A stretch of 64,000 nucleotides of DNA from Treponema sp. OMZ 838. Its GTDB lineage: Bacteria > Spirochaetota > Spirochaetia > Treponematales > Treponemataceae. The first letter of the stretch is position 1, and each line of letters opens with the position of its first letter. The notes under the pieces were generated by a model, which ran no database searches, had not been told where the DNA came from, and saw only the letters and a list, made by a program, of their open reading frames with translations. Position numbers and translations under genes: made by a program. The DNA lies in NCBI RefSeq assembly GCF_000775995.1, contig NZ_CP009227.1, positions 2,152,296 through 2,216,295 of the forward strand. Reading direction: 5' to 3'. Below are positions 35,401 to 42,444 of this stretch, in pieces.

Positions 35401-35596
35401 TAAGCGTTTCAGAGGAACAGATTCCATAGAAACTGTTGCTAATGATATTTTGAAGCTTACTAAAATGAATTGGAACGGAGCAGAATTATATAAGACTTTA
35501 CCTGTGACAATTGATTTTTCAAGGCGCCTTTCAGTCATGGGAAAGCAATTAGAAGAGCTTGGAGGCAAGGCGTATGATTTTAGATATTTCATTTAA
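32456..35596 (+). CDS. Fused SIR2-APAZ-short prokaryotic Argonaute (SPARSA-like defence protein)
   Basis: A single 1046-aa polypeptide. The N-terminal SIR2 NADase domain (~15-290) has LLGAGASVSSG (28-38), TTNFDD (141-146), KLHGD (183-187) and GYSGSD (224-229), the expected NAD-binding/catalytic set. The middle ~340-630 fits an APAZ region (GLKIFGPLGRSFE at its end). The C-terminal ~640-1046 is MID-PIWI (IGLGYAV, VVLGSSQIFD, FTSEEMEG, LPVTIDFSRRLS). The PIWI catalytic Asp position reads GLG, so slicer activity is absent, as in short Argonautes. Family knowledge: guide-RNA-directed sensing of invader DNA triggers NAD+ depletion and cell suicide. Most relatives are two-gene; here the halves are fused. 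AT-richer than the neighbouring ABC genes, consistent with horizontal transfer. Confidence 0.88.
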   Translation: MNNEMKTMDKDVFLRSFKVLSKHSFDLLLGAGASVSSGIPSGSDLVWHFKREILNSSGKINNKQFHDLKIEDNKKIIQSYFDMKGDNNITNPYSYYFAQCYPDPLVRKEFLTGLVRDKKPSIGFLCLAAMVDQCKINTVWTTNFDDLIEKAINGLNYTSCQIVSPENAASVQNFKEDIPTVVKLHGDFRYDPLQNTDEELQKLEENLHQYFVDALTKRGLLVVGYSGSDESVLKSLEKVLEKNNAFPKGLIWCIPKGVTPNERLTQLIGKANTKNQRSGFVIIDSFDYFMHELYKICEVTNVHIDSIANKRFEMRQAFRLNQSISNISPIFLNAIKAISFPKSTFLTKTNIVGEGKWRRLHEIIGNSNIVASFGKEDCLKLFGNEQEIKDVLRNHLTDELKIADIPEHIFFYSDSFYLGMLYEMIEKCLVNDYGLSLYAKGRNIRRFYSVNDPLSENEIHDIQQRNRNFNINQNNSVFEAFEFKLEFVNKELFLLICPTIHIQTKSGEDPYKNVLQFLSNTILSNRYNKKYGQKLNFWIKRLQNKNRELSFKLGDFEIKFSDYYSTAAKKGKDNIYCFDNHIKLNEPSIYYHYQDESKQSIHPISGLKIFGPLGRSFEPNSNHSPVNLAIITPDFGFDKLKRHLESLLDSISPQSEREYLRDFPGFYNVFKKHLIIPNSIQSEFVISIPNNEIKSFSPVQFYDYLKGKIDNLALKNHDIDCVVIYIPDQWKCFRELKNNNTYYDLHDSLKLFCVKRGLKIQLIEDKSINYQDQAKIRWWLSLGLYVKANGSPWKIKTSNKETAFIGLGYAVRQNAKNKVVLGSSQIFDANGNGLKFLLQPIEKPIFYNRNPFMSKDDAFKLISNIRNIYHKIDPTIGLKKLVLHKTTYFTSEEMEGISHALEGIDNIELLQIQQFSNWRAIKLLKKQNANTHDFDAYPIERGTVIQLDDFSFLLWTHGLVQNQELNGRYYQGKRGIPAPLLIKRFRGTDSIETVANDILKLTKMNWNGAELYKTLPVTIDFSRRLSVMGKQLEELGGKAYDFRYFI

Positions 35597-35818
35597 TGTG
35601 TTTTATGTTCTGCCTATTGATTAGGTTAAAATGTGAATATAAATCGTTATCGATGGCGACAGTCAAAACATCGAACAAAGTACGGACACAAAAGGCAATT
35701 TCTATACGGTGTATTACGATGAAAAGAAATAGAAATTACTCCTACATACATACATATCACTTAAGCGGTATCAAAATAAGAAATCTTCGAGGTCGTCAAA
35801 ATTCGTTGCAAACCACTA
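35597..35818. other. 222-bp gap between convergent defence genes, possible gene fragment
   Basis: Around 35652-35730 a plus-strand frame reads DGDSQNIEQSTDTKGNFYTV...DEKK then stops. It looks like the C-terminal tail of a lost gene but I cannot assign it. The region also serves as the junction between the convergent SIR2-Argonaute and DUF262 genes. No clear terminator. Confidence 0.3.
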
Positions 35819-38020
35819 TTACTTTAAAGTAATAATCACAAATTCTCTCGGCATATCAAACTTGGTCATAATGCTTGCGATACGATTCATACATGTTGCT
35901 GCGGATATATTGGTATGAATAAACAGCATATTACCTTTAAGGTTTGAGATTTTATCCGGGAATAGCCCATCAAATGATTTATATCGGGTGGTTAGGTCTA
36001 TATTCTTGTCTATGATCGTTTTTAATAAACCCCAGTGTAGAATTACACCTTCGCGATTGAATAAGTCAGTTTGATTATCAAGGATAAATTGGAAATCATA
36101 TCTGCTATCTTCTTTCATAAATGTGATAAACTTTATAAATACATCTTGCCAAGTAGAGACGTTAAAAACGCTCTCGTTGATTATCATTTTTGCCGGTTTA
36201 TTCCCCTCTGCCCAATCACCGGCATCGTCATCTATAGGAGAAAAGGTTGTAACATCAGGTTTTTTTCTATCATAGTTAGAAGCTGCTTGATATTGTTGAG
36301 GTAATGGGAATGTCTCCAAGAACCAATTAATCATATTTGATTGGTGTTGTTTTATACTATCCTCATTCCAAACATCATTGTTAAGTATTTCCAGTCTATA
36401 ATATAAAGAAGAGGTGTGCAGTTTGGTTTTCTTATCTTTGAAAGGGCTATTCCCTATTTCACTATTAAACTCTGTTAGAATGAGATTTCCAATATTATGC
36501 AAATATTTTTTATATATTTCTTCATAATTATTTCCAAGCATTGTTTTCCACTCATCATTGAGTGTCTGCGGCATAATGTGTTCTATCGTGATTTTAGCAT
36601 TTCTAAAATCAACCGGGACTTTTGCATTGTGTTCTTCTATTTTTCCCAGAATAAATTTTCCATACGTTTTAAAATCTTCATAAAATTTTGAAATCATCAA
36701 GACTTGCCGCATTTCATCATCATTCGGAAGTCTCATTTTATAAAACATACTTGATAATAAATCGATCATTTCAATTTTCTTTTGCACGAGATCATGTATT
36801 CGATTGCAGAGAAGTACGATATTTTTATTTTCTCCTTGTGTTAGCCGTGCTATTCGTCTCCGTATTAGATACGTTCTAATGATTTGCAATATCGCTATAA
36901 AATTATCATCACTAAATATGATAGTGCTTGTTTGATTTTGATGATAATAAAGCAGTCCAAGGATAAACGGTTTAAATGCTTCGGTCTTTATATCATGAAA
37001 AATATTCCTCAACAGTTCCTTTATTTGACTGTCTTTTATTTTATCTGGTGAAATAGTATCAATGATTTCTGCTTGTATAATCCAAGTATAAAGTTTTACA
37101 TGCTTTACGATGTCGTCAATAAAAGCTTTATGATTAGCATACGATTCTTCGACAAAGTTTTTGAAGTTTGCATAAATTTCTTTTGTGTTATTATCACTTA
37201 CAACTTTTATAGAAGTAGATTTTTTATACTGTAAAAAATCTCGAAAAAAGTCCGACGTACTACCGGTTAATTGTAGTTCAATTTTTGGATACCAAATTGT
37301 TTCATACATGATCGATTGATGCGTACAGTCCATATTGAGCAAGACATAATTTCTGATTAAATCGGATAGAGTGAGCGGTTTTCCTAAAGAATTGAGCGTT
37401 TCAAAAATAATTTGTGGGTCTTCACCTTTAAATGGTCTTTCATCTAAGAAAATAACAGCAACATTAAGCCGTTGGATAGCTATAATATATTTTTCCAATG
37501 TAATTTCAGGATGTGATATTTTTATATTTGCTATTAGTTTAGTGAATATATCATACGCATTTTTTATTATACCGGGTTTTGCACTTGTTCCATTTATTAA
37601 TGCACGATAGGCATCCCAATCTTTTGAAACTTGCTTTAATTTGATTTTATCTTGAAAAGATGATGCGTTATTAGTTAAATAAGTATCGGTGATAAAGTCT
37701 CTATTTTCTTTGTTTGGTTCATTATCTCGTAAAGCAATCAAAAAGAGCAGTGTCGTGGTTAATCGTTGTTGCCCATCGACAACAATAGACTTATTCACAA
37801 ATCCTGCTTTTTCTTCTTTTATAACAAGTGTTCCAAAAAAGTGTTCAAGTTTATCGGATTGTGACGTATCAAGCTCGGAATTAATAATCCTGATAATATC
37901 GCTAAAATACCTTTCTATTTCTGTTTTGCCCCATGCATAAGCTCTTTGAAATGGAGGAATAAAAAATGAGGTTGCATTTTTCGCTAAAATATCATGAATG
38001 GAATGTGTCTCTGTTTGCAT
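35819..38020 (-). CDS. DUF262/DUF1524 GmrSD-like defence protein
   Basis: The start at 38020 (MQTETHSIHDILAKNATSFF) is chosen because AAGGA precedes it and family members begin here; the 38 upstream codons to 38134 are hydrophobic and atypical. The DUF262 N domain (ParB-like) shows IPPFQRAYAWGKTEIE, IVVDGQQRLTTTLLFL and DPQIIFETLNSLGKPLTLSDLIRN. The DUF1524 HNH-like domain shows ITIEHIMPQTLNDEW and HNIGNLILTEFNSEIGN. An extra ~150-aa C-terminal domain (after ~620) is unassigned. Relatives (GmrSD, SspE and similar) cut modified phage DNA using nucleotide hydrolysis. Convergent with the Argonaute gene. Confidence 0.87.
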   Translation of the reverse strand: MQTETHSIHDILAKNATSFFIPPFQRAYAWGKTEIERYFSDIIRIINSELDTSQSDKLEHFFGTLVIKEEKAGFVNKSIVVDGQQRLTTTLLFLIALRDNEPNKENRDFITDTYLTNNASSFQDKIKLKQVSKDWDAYRALINGTSAKPGIIKNAYDIFTKLIANIKISHPEITLEKYIIAIQRLNVAVIFLDERPFKGEDPQIIFETLNSLGKPLTLSDLIRNYVLLNMDCTHQSIMYETIWYPKIELQLTGSTSDFFRDFLQYKKSTSIKVVSDNNTKEIYANFKNFVEESYANHKAFIDDIVKHVKLYTWIIQAEIIDTISPDKIKDSQIKELLRNIFHDIKTEAFKPFILGLLYYHQNQTSTIIFSDDNFIAILQIIRTYLIRRRIARLTQGENKNIVLLCNRIHDLVQKKIEMIDLLSSMFYKMRLPNDDEMRQVLMISKFYEDFKTYGKFILGKIEEHNAKVPVDFRNAKITIEHIMPQTLNDEWKTMLGNNYEEIYKKYLHNIGNLILTEFNSEIGNSPFKDKKTKLHTSSLYYRLEILNNDVWNEDSIKQHQSNMINWFLETFPLPQQYQAASNYDRKKPDVTTFSPIDDDAGDWAEGNKPAKMIINESVFNVSTWQDVFIKFITFMKEDSRYDFQFILDNQTDLFNREGVILHWGLLKTIIDKNIDLTTRYKSFDGLFPDKISNLKGNMLFIHTNISAATCMNRIASIMTKFDMPREFVIITLK

Positions 38021-38269
38021 AATTGTTTTTCCTTGCGTTTGCGGGTTAGCAAACGCGACGTTTATAAAGTAACATAGCTGTGCGATTATCAAATAAATCC
38101 AGACAACTACTAACCTTATATCACAAATGAGCATATCTTACTACTACCCTAAGTTACTTCCCCCACTTATGCTTGCAGTCAAAATATATCGCAGGAAGAC
38201 AATGTTTCGTTTGTTATACGGACAGCAGACGGGAAAATGATATAGAATTGCAGAAATGGGGGAATCGGT

Positions 38270-40024
38270 ATGTTAAAAACGGTGCAGGATTTTATCAAGT
38301 TGATGAGCAGGCAAAAAAGGGAACTGTATGCTTCGCTTGTGTTGAGTTTTTTTGACGGCTGGCTGATTGTGGTTCCTTTGCTGGCAGCGTTTCATATTAC
38401 CGCGCGGATGCCGGAATTTAATCCTGACGTTGCGGAGGCTTTGACGATGCCGGTAATGATCCGGTATTCGCTGATTATGCTGGCGAGTATTTTTGCCCGC
38501 ATCGTGCTGCGCTACCTTGTTTCGTATCTGCGGTCGGGCGCGGGGTATAAATGTATGGCGGAAGAGCGCAAAACGTTGGGGAAGGAATTGCGGAAGGTGC
38601 CGCTCGGTTTTTTTAATGAAAAGAATTTGGGCGATGTGGTTTCGACGATTACCTCGGACGCGGCGTTTTTAGAAATAGAAGGCATGGGTGTCATTGAAAA
38701 AGTTGCAGTCGGCATTCCGGTATTTATCATCGCGCTTATGATCTGTCTTTCATTTGATTACCGTATTTTTTTGCTCGTGCTTGTCTTGCTCATCCCGACA
38801 TGGTTTGCCTACCGATATCTTGCAACACGGCAGGATGCGCTCAAGCTAAACCGGCAAAAATTGATCGGGCAGGTAACGGAAGATACGATTGAATTTATCA
38901 AGGGACTTCCCGTATTGAAATCCTACAATATGACGGAAAAACAATTTTCTAAAACACAAGACGCTTATGAAAGATTGCGCGCATTTTCCGTACGAGGAGA
39001 ATTTGTTCATATCCCGCCGATGGGCATGTATCAATTATGTTTTCGGCTGATTACGACAGGGATCGTATTTCTTTCCGGACTGTTTCTATTGAACAAGGAC
39101 TTCATATTTCCGCAAGCCTTTTTATTGATGCTTGCCTCGTTCAGTCTTTTTACCGGCGCCGAAGCGATGGGTATATTCAGTATCTTTGCAAAGATGACGC
39201 AGCAGTCCATCGACCGGATGAATCAGATTAAGACGATCCCTAAATTAGAAGATATTTCCGGCACGGAAAAACTTGAGCGGTACGATATTTGTTTTGAGCA
39301 TGTGGATTTTGCATACAATAAAACGCCGGTATTGCGAGATGTTAGTTTTTGCGTACCGGAAGGAACGACGACGGCTCTGGTCGGACTTTCAGGGAGTGGC
39401 AAAACAACGATTACGAATTTGATTGCCCGCTTTTGGGATATCCTGCCCGGACACGGGGAGATCAGCATCGGCGGCAAAGCGGTAAAAACGCTCTCGTACG
39501 AAAACTTGTTAAAGAATATCAGTTTTGTATTTCAGGATGTATTTTTGTTTAATGATACCGTGCTGAACAATATCCGTATCGGACGGCCTGATGCAACAAT
39601 TGAAGAAGTCTGTGAAGCAGCACGGCGTGCAGGATGTGCGGAATTTATTGAAGCGATGGAAGATGGCTACAACACGGTTATCGGTGAGGCGGGAGCACGG
39701 CTTTCCGGCGGAGAAAAGCAGCGTATTTCCATTGCGCGGGCGCTTCTCAAGGATGCACCGATTATCCTTTTGGATGAGGTGACGGCAAATGTCGATGCGG
39801 AAAATGAGCAGCTAATTCAAACGGCTTTACAGGAACTTTTGAAAAACAAAACAGTGATTATGATTGCACATAAACTTTCTACTATACAGAACGCTGATCA
39901 GATTCTCGTGCTGGAAAACGGAACAATCAGTCAGCGCGGCTCTCACGCAGAGCTGATTGCACAAGGGGGACTATACCGGCGGCTGTGGGATATACAATAT
40001 GAAGCGGAGCAGTGGAGAATGTAG
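38270..40024 (+). CDS. ABC exporter-fold transporter, subunit 2 (permease-ATPase)
   Basis: A 584-aa half-transporter: six TM helices (~20-300), Walker A GLSGSGKTT, Q-loop FQDVFLF, signature LSGGEKQR, Walker B IILLDEVTANVD, H-loop AHKL. The IrtB/YbtQ-like partner of the subunit at 28418; the DEVTA in place of DEATA is common in this subfamily. Separated from it by the 8-kb defence island. The bases just before its ATG (GGGGAATCGGT) still resemble the 3' end of subunit 1, so the original pair overlapped. Its present promoter is not obvious; it may be transcribed from within the island flank. Confidence 0.88.
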   Translation: MLKTVQDFIKLMSRQKRELYASLVLSFFDGWLIVVPLLAAFHITARMPEFNPDVAEALTMPVMIRYSLIMLASIFARIVLRYLVSYLRSGAGYKCMAEERKTLGKELRKVPLGFFNEKNLGDVVSTITSDAAFLEIEGMGVIEKVAVGIPVFIIALMICLSFDYRIFLLVLVLLIPTWFAYRYLATRQDALKLNRQKLIGQVTEDTIEFIKGLPVLKSYNMTEKQFSKTQDAYERLRAFSVRGEFVHIPPMGMYQLCFRLITTGIVFLSGLFLLNKDFIFPQAFLLMLASFSLFTGAEAMGIFSIFAKMTQQSIDRMNQIKTIPKLEDISGTEKLERYDICFEHVDFAYNKTPVLRDVSFCVPEGTTTALVGLSGSGKTTITNLIARFWDILPGHGEISIGGKAVKTLSYENLLKNISFVFQDVFLFNDTVLNNIRIGRPDATIEEVCEAARRAGCAEFIEAMEDGYNTVIGEAGARLSGGEKQRISIARALLKDAPIILLDEVTANVDAENEQLIQTALQELLKNKTVIMIAHKLSTIQNADQILVLENGTISQRGSHAELIAQGGLYRRLWDIQYEAEQWRM

Positions 40025-40044
40025 GGGAAAAGAGGTGGAATAGA

Positions 40045-40230
40045 TTAATAATCCCCCGTCATGATGGCTTTCCTTAAAATCCTATTTATTCTTGTCTGAC
40101 AGCCTTTACCTCTAGATTGAAGTGCTGTAAGTATATCTGCATCGTACCATGAATTTTCCATTGACACATCCGCTTCTTTGTCATACAATGCTAACAAAGT
40201 TATCAAGAACAAGAGAGATACTCTAAAAGC
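40045..40230 (-). pseudogene. BrnA-type antitoxin remnant
   Basis: The minus-strand frame encodes ...MENSWYDADILTALQSRGKG then CQTRINRILRKAIMTGDY and a stop at 40045-40047. This is the C-terminal BrnA antitoxin (ribbon-helix-helix) signature DADIL-x-x-L-x-x-x-G-x-G-x-QTRIN-x-x-LR. The N-terminal part and any BrnT toxin are missing; the frame closes upstream at 40231. Confidence 0.55.
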
Positions 40231-40266
40231 TTAAAGTTAGTTTTTGAGGGCGACTACTACACGGAT

Positions 40267-40887
40267 ATGGCAAGCGGAACGTACGAAGCAACCCACACAA
40301 GAATTTTAGAAAGCGGCAAAGAGATGTTTTTGCGGAATGGTTACGAACGCACGAATCTGCGGGATTTGTGTGGTGCGGCGGGCGTAACGACCGGTGCATT
40401 TTACCGTCATTTTAAGGACAAGGAGGCGCTCTTTTCGGCGCTTGTGGAACCTGCCGTCAATAGTATCCAAGATAAATATGAAACGGCTGCGGATGAGTGC
40501 TTTCATTGCCTGAGTATGGGAAACACGGAAGACATTTGGGCAATTTCGGCAGAGACGATAGAAGCATTTGTCCGCATCATTTACGCGCATTTTGATGAGT
40601 TCAAACTCCTTTTGTGCTGCGCGGATGGCACACCGTATATCGATTTTACTGACCGGCTTGTCGAACGGGAACTGCAAGACACACACCGTATGTACGAATT
40701 TTTGGATAAAAAGCATATTAAATACAGCCGGATTGATGGAAAAAAACTGCACATGCTGATCCATTCTTATTTTTCTTGTATTTTTGAAACGGTTTTGCAT
40801 GATTACACGCAGGATGAAGCGCTTGAAGTTGTGCATACCCTTGCCGAATTTTTTTCTGCCGGCTGGCGGAAGGTTTTGCGAGTGTAA
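40267..40887 (+). CDS. TetR/AcrR-family transcriptional regulator
   Basis: A 206-aa repressor-type protein. N-terminal HTH (~8-60): ILESGKEMFLRNGYERTNLRDLCGAAGVTTGAFYRHFKDKEALF. The C-terminal ligand domain is variable. Located just upstream of ECF cassette 3 in the same direction (111-nt gap) and likely its regulator. The flanks of both genes share GTTATC and CTCTAAAA elements, suggesting auto- and cross-regulation. Confidence 0.9.
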   Translation: MASGTYEATHTRILESGKEMFLRNGYERTNLRDLCGAAGVTTGAFYRHFKDKEALFSALVEPAVNSIQDKYETAADECFHCLSMGNTEDIWAISAETIEAFVRIIYAHFDEFKLLLCCADGTPYIDFTDRLVERELQDTHRMYEFLDKKHIKYSRIDGKKLHMLIHSYFSCIFETVLHDYTQDEALEVVHTLAEFFSAGWRKVLRV

Positions 40888-40907
40888 TATATTTTTTTTG
40901 AAGAAAA

Positions 40908-40969
40908 GATAACAAAGTGTGCTATCAATGTTATCACAAGAGGTGCTCTAAAAAATACAGATTTTAGAG
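40908..40969 (+). promoter_or_regulatory. Two inverted repeats upstream of ECF cassette 3
   Basis: GATAAC (40908-40913) / GTTATC (40930-40935), and CTCTAAAA (40946-40953) / TTTTAGAG (40962-40969). Related half-sites GTTATCA and CTCTAAAA occur at 40199-40228 upstream of the tetR gene. Candidate TetR operators. Confidence 0.5.
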
Positions 40970-40998
40970 GTTTCCAATATTTTAATGGAGGTTTGCGT

Positions 40999-41583
40999 AT
41001 GCAAAGCAGTAAGTTGTCGGCGAAGGATCTGATAAATATCGGAATCTATACGGCGATGTATTTGGTTATTTTTTTTGTGATCGGGATGATCAACGCGATT
41101 CCGGTGCTGTATCCGTTTTTATATGTGATTGTGCCGATTGCGACGGGGATCCCGTTTATGCTGTTTTTGACAAAGGCGGATAAGTTCGGGATGGTCTTTA
41201 TTATGAGTGTTATTTTAGGCCTGTTTTGGTATCTGATGGGATACACGTATCTTCCGATTATCGGCTATTGCGTGATGGGAGCACTTGCCGATCTAGTACT
41301 GAAGGCGGGTAAATACAAGAGTTTTAAGGCGAGTGTGCTTGGCTACTGGCTTTTTTCTTGCGCGATGATAAGCTGTCAGGCGCCGATGTGGCTTTTTGCT
41401 GCAACGTATATGGAAAAGGTGCGCAGTTCAATGGGGGATCAATATGTTGAAGGGGTGCAAAAGTTTATGCCGCCGTGGATGGGATTTGCGGCAATCGGTA
41501 TTCTGTTTGTCTCTTCACTGCTCGGTGCGCTGCTTGGAAGGCGGATGTTGACAAAGCATTTTGAAAGAGCCGGTATTGTATAG
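40999..41583 (+). CDS. MptD/Trep_Strep family ECF S component (cassette 3)
   Basis: A ~194-aa, six-helix putative substrate-binding subunit (MQSSKLSAKDLINIGIYTAMY). The ATG at 40999 is used rather than the TTG at 40993 because GGAGG ends ~8 nt upstream. Paralogue of the proteins at 21549 and 27808. Operon order here is S-T-AA. Expression presumably repressed by the adjacent TetR. Substrate unknown. Confidence 0.85.
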   Translation: MQSSKLSAKDLINIGIYTAMYLVIFFVIGMINAIPVLYPFLYVIVPIATGIPFMLFLTKADKFGMVFIMSVILGLFWYLMGYTYLPIIGYCVMGALADLVLKAGKYKSFKASVLGYWLFSCAMISCQAPMWLFAATYMEKVRSSMGDQYVEGVQKFMPPWMGFAAIGILFVSSLLGALLGRRMLTKHFERAGIV

Positions 41584-41645
41584 GTGCGTATAGATGCTGC
41601 CGGTGCTGCATGGTGTTAGATAAGGGTTATATAAAGGATTGTATA

Positions 41646-42383
41646 ATGGAAGATTTTGAGCCGTATAGACCGCCGCGGGCGAAGGGGGTGCACATCGATC
41701 CCCGCACCAAGGTGCTGTTTATGTTTTTTCTTGCAACGCTGATTTTTTTTGTGGAAGAGCAGAGTATGCTGAATATGGTGATTGTGCTTATTCCCATTAG
41801 TCTGCTTTTTCTGAACCGCCAATACCGGCCGGCGCTGATTTACGGAGGGCTTTTTGCGCTGGCGGCTGCGGTCAAGCTGTCGAACATGGCGGGGAGTTTT
41901 CCGTACCTTGCGGCGATGCTGTGGGGGCTTTTAAGCGAGCTGATTTTCCGGTTTTTTCCGGTGTTTATGTTCGGCTACTATATTATCGAATCGACAAAAC
42001 CGAATGAGTTTATCGCGGCGATGAGCCGGTGGTATGTGCCTGATGCGCTGATTATTCCCATATCCGTTGTGTTCCGTTTTATTCCTACGTTGGGAGAAGA
42101 AAACCGTTCAATCGGCAGCGCGATGCGGATGCGGGAGATTGGGCTCGGTACGCCTCGGTTTTGGCGGAACCCTACGATGATGCTGGAGTACCGGCTGATT
42201 CCGCTGATGATGTCGATTGCCAAAATCGGAGAGGAGTTATCGGCGGCAGCTTTGACGCGGGGCTTAGGGGGATTGAAAAAGCGGACATGCCTTGTTGAGC
42301 TGCACTTTGGCATATACGATGCGGGCATTGCCGTTATCGCGGCTGCGCTGCTTGTCTGTACGGTGTTACGCATCGGGGGATGA
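41646..42383 (+). CDS. ECF transporter T component (cassette 3)
   Basis: EcfT/CbiQ-family membrane protein, ~245 aa, with ~5 hydrophobic segments and coupling motifs SAMRMREIGLG and AALTRGLGG. The ATG at 41646 (MEDFEPYRPPRAKGVHIDPRTKVL) has AAGGA 7 nt upstream and is preferred to the GTG at 41610. The IDPRTKVLFMFF start is characteristic of the family and matches the cassette 1 protein (LDPRTHLAVML). Confidence 0.87.
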   Translation: MEDFEPYRPPRAKGVHIDPRTKVLFMFFLATLIFFVEEQSMLNMVIVLIPISLLFLNRQYRPALIYGGLFALAAAVKLSNMAGSFPYLAAMLWGLLSELIFRFFPVFMFGYYIIESTKPNEFIAAMSRWYVPDALIIPISVVFRFIPTLGEENRSIGSAMRMREIGLGTPRFWRNPTMMLEYRLIPLMMSIAKIGEELSAAALTRGLGGLKKRTCLVELHFGIYDAGIAVIAAALLVCTVLRIGG

Positions 42384-42444
42384 TTGGGGAGCGACACAGA
42401 TTAGACAATGATATGGAAAATGATGCAGATGAGAGGATGATAAG

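Noticed and set aside
35596..35832. 78-aa ORF between the convergent defence genes
   Set aside because: Overlaps both genes, lacks family features; at most a degraded tail in another frame.
38020..38134. 38 extra N-terminal hydrophobic codons on the DUF262 gene
   Set aside because: A family-consistent start with AAGGA lies at 38020; the extension looks like untranslated leader.
38173..38355. 60-aa ORF before ABC subunit 2
   Set aside because: It overlaps the ABC ATG in another frame; the coding-like bits derive from the old subunit 1 terminus.
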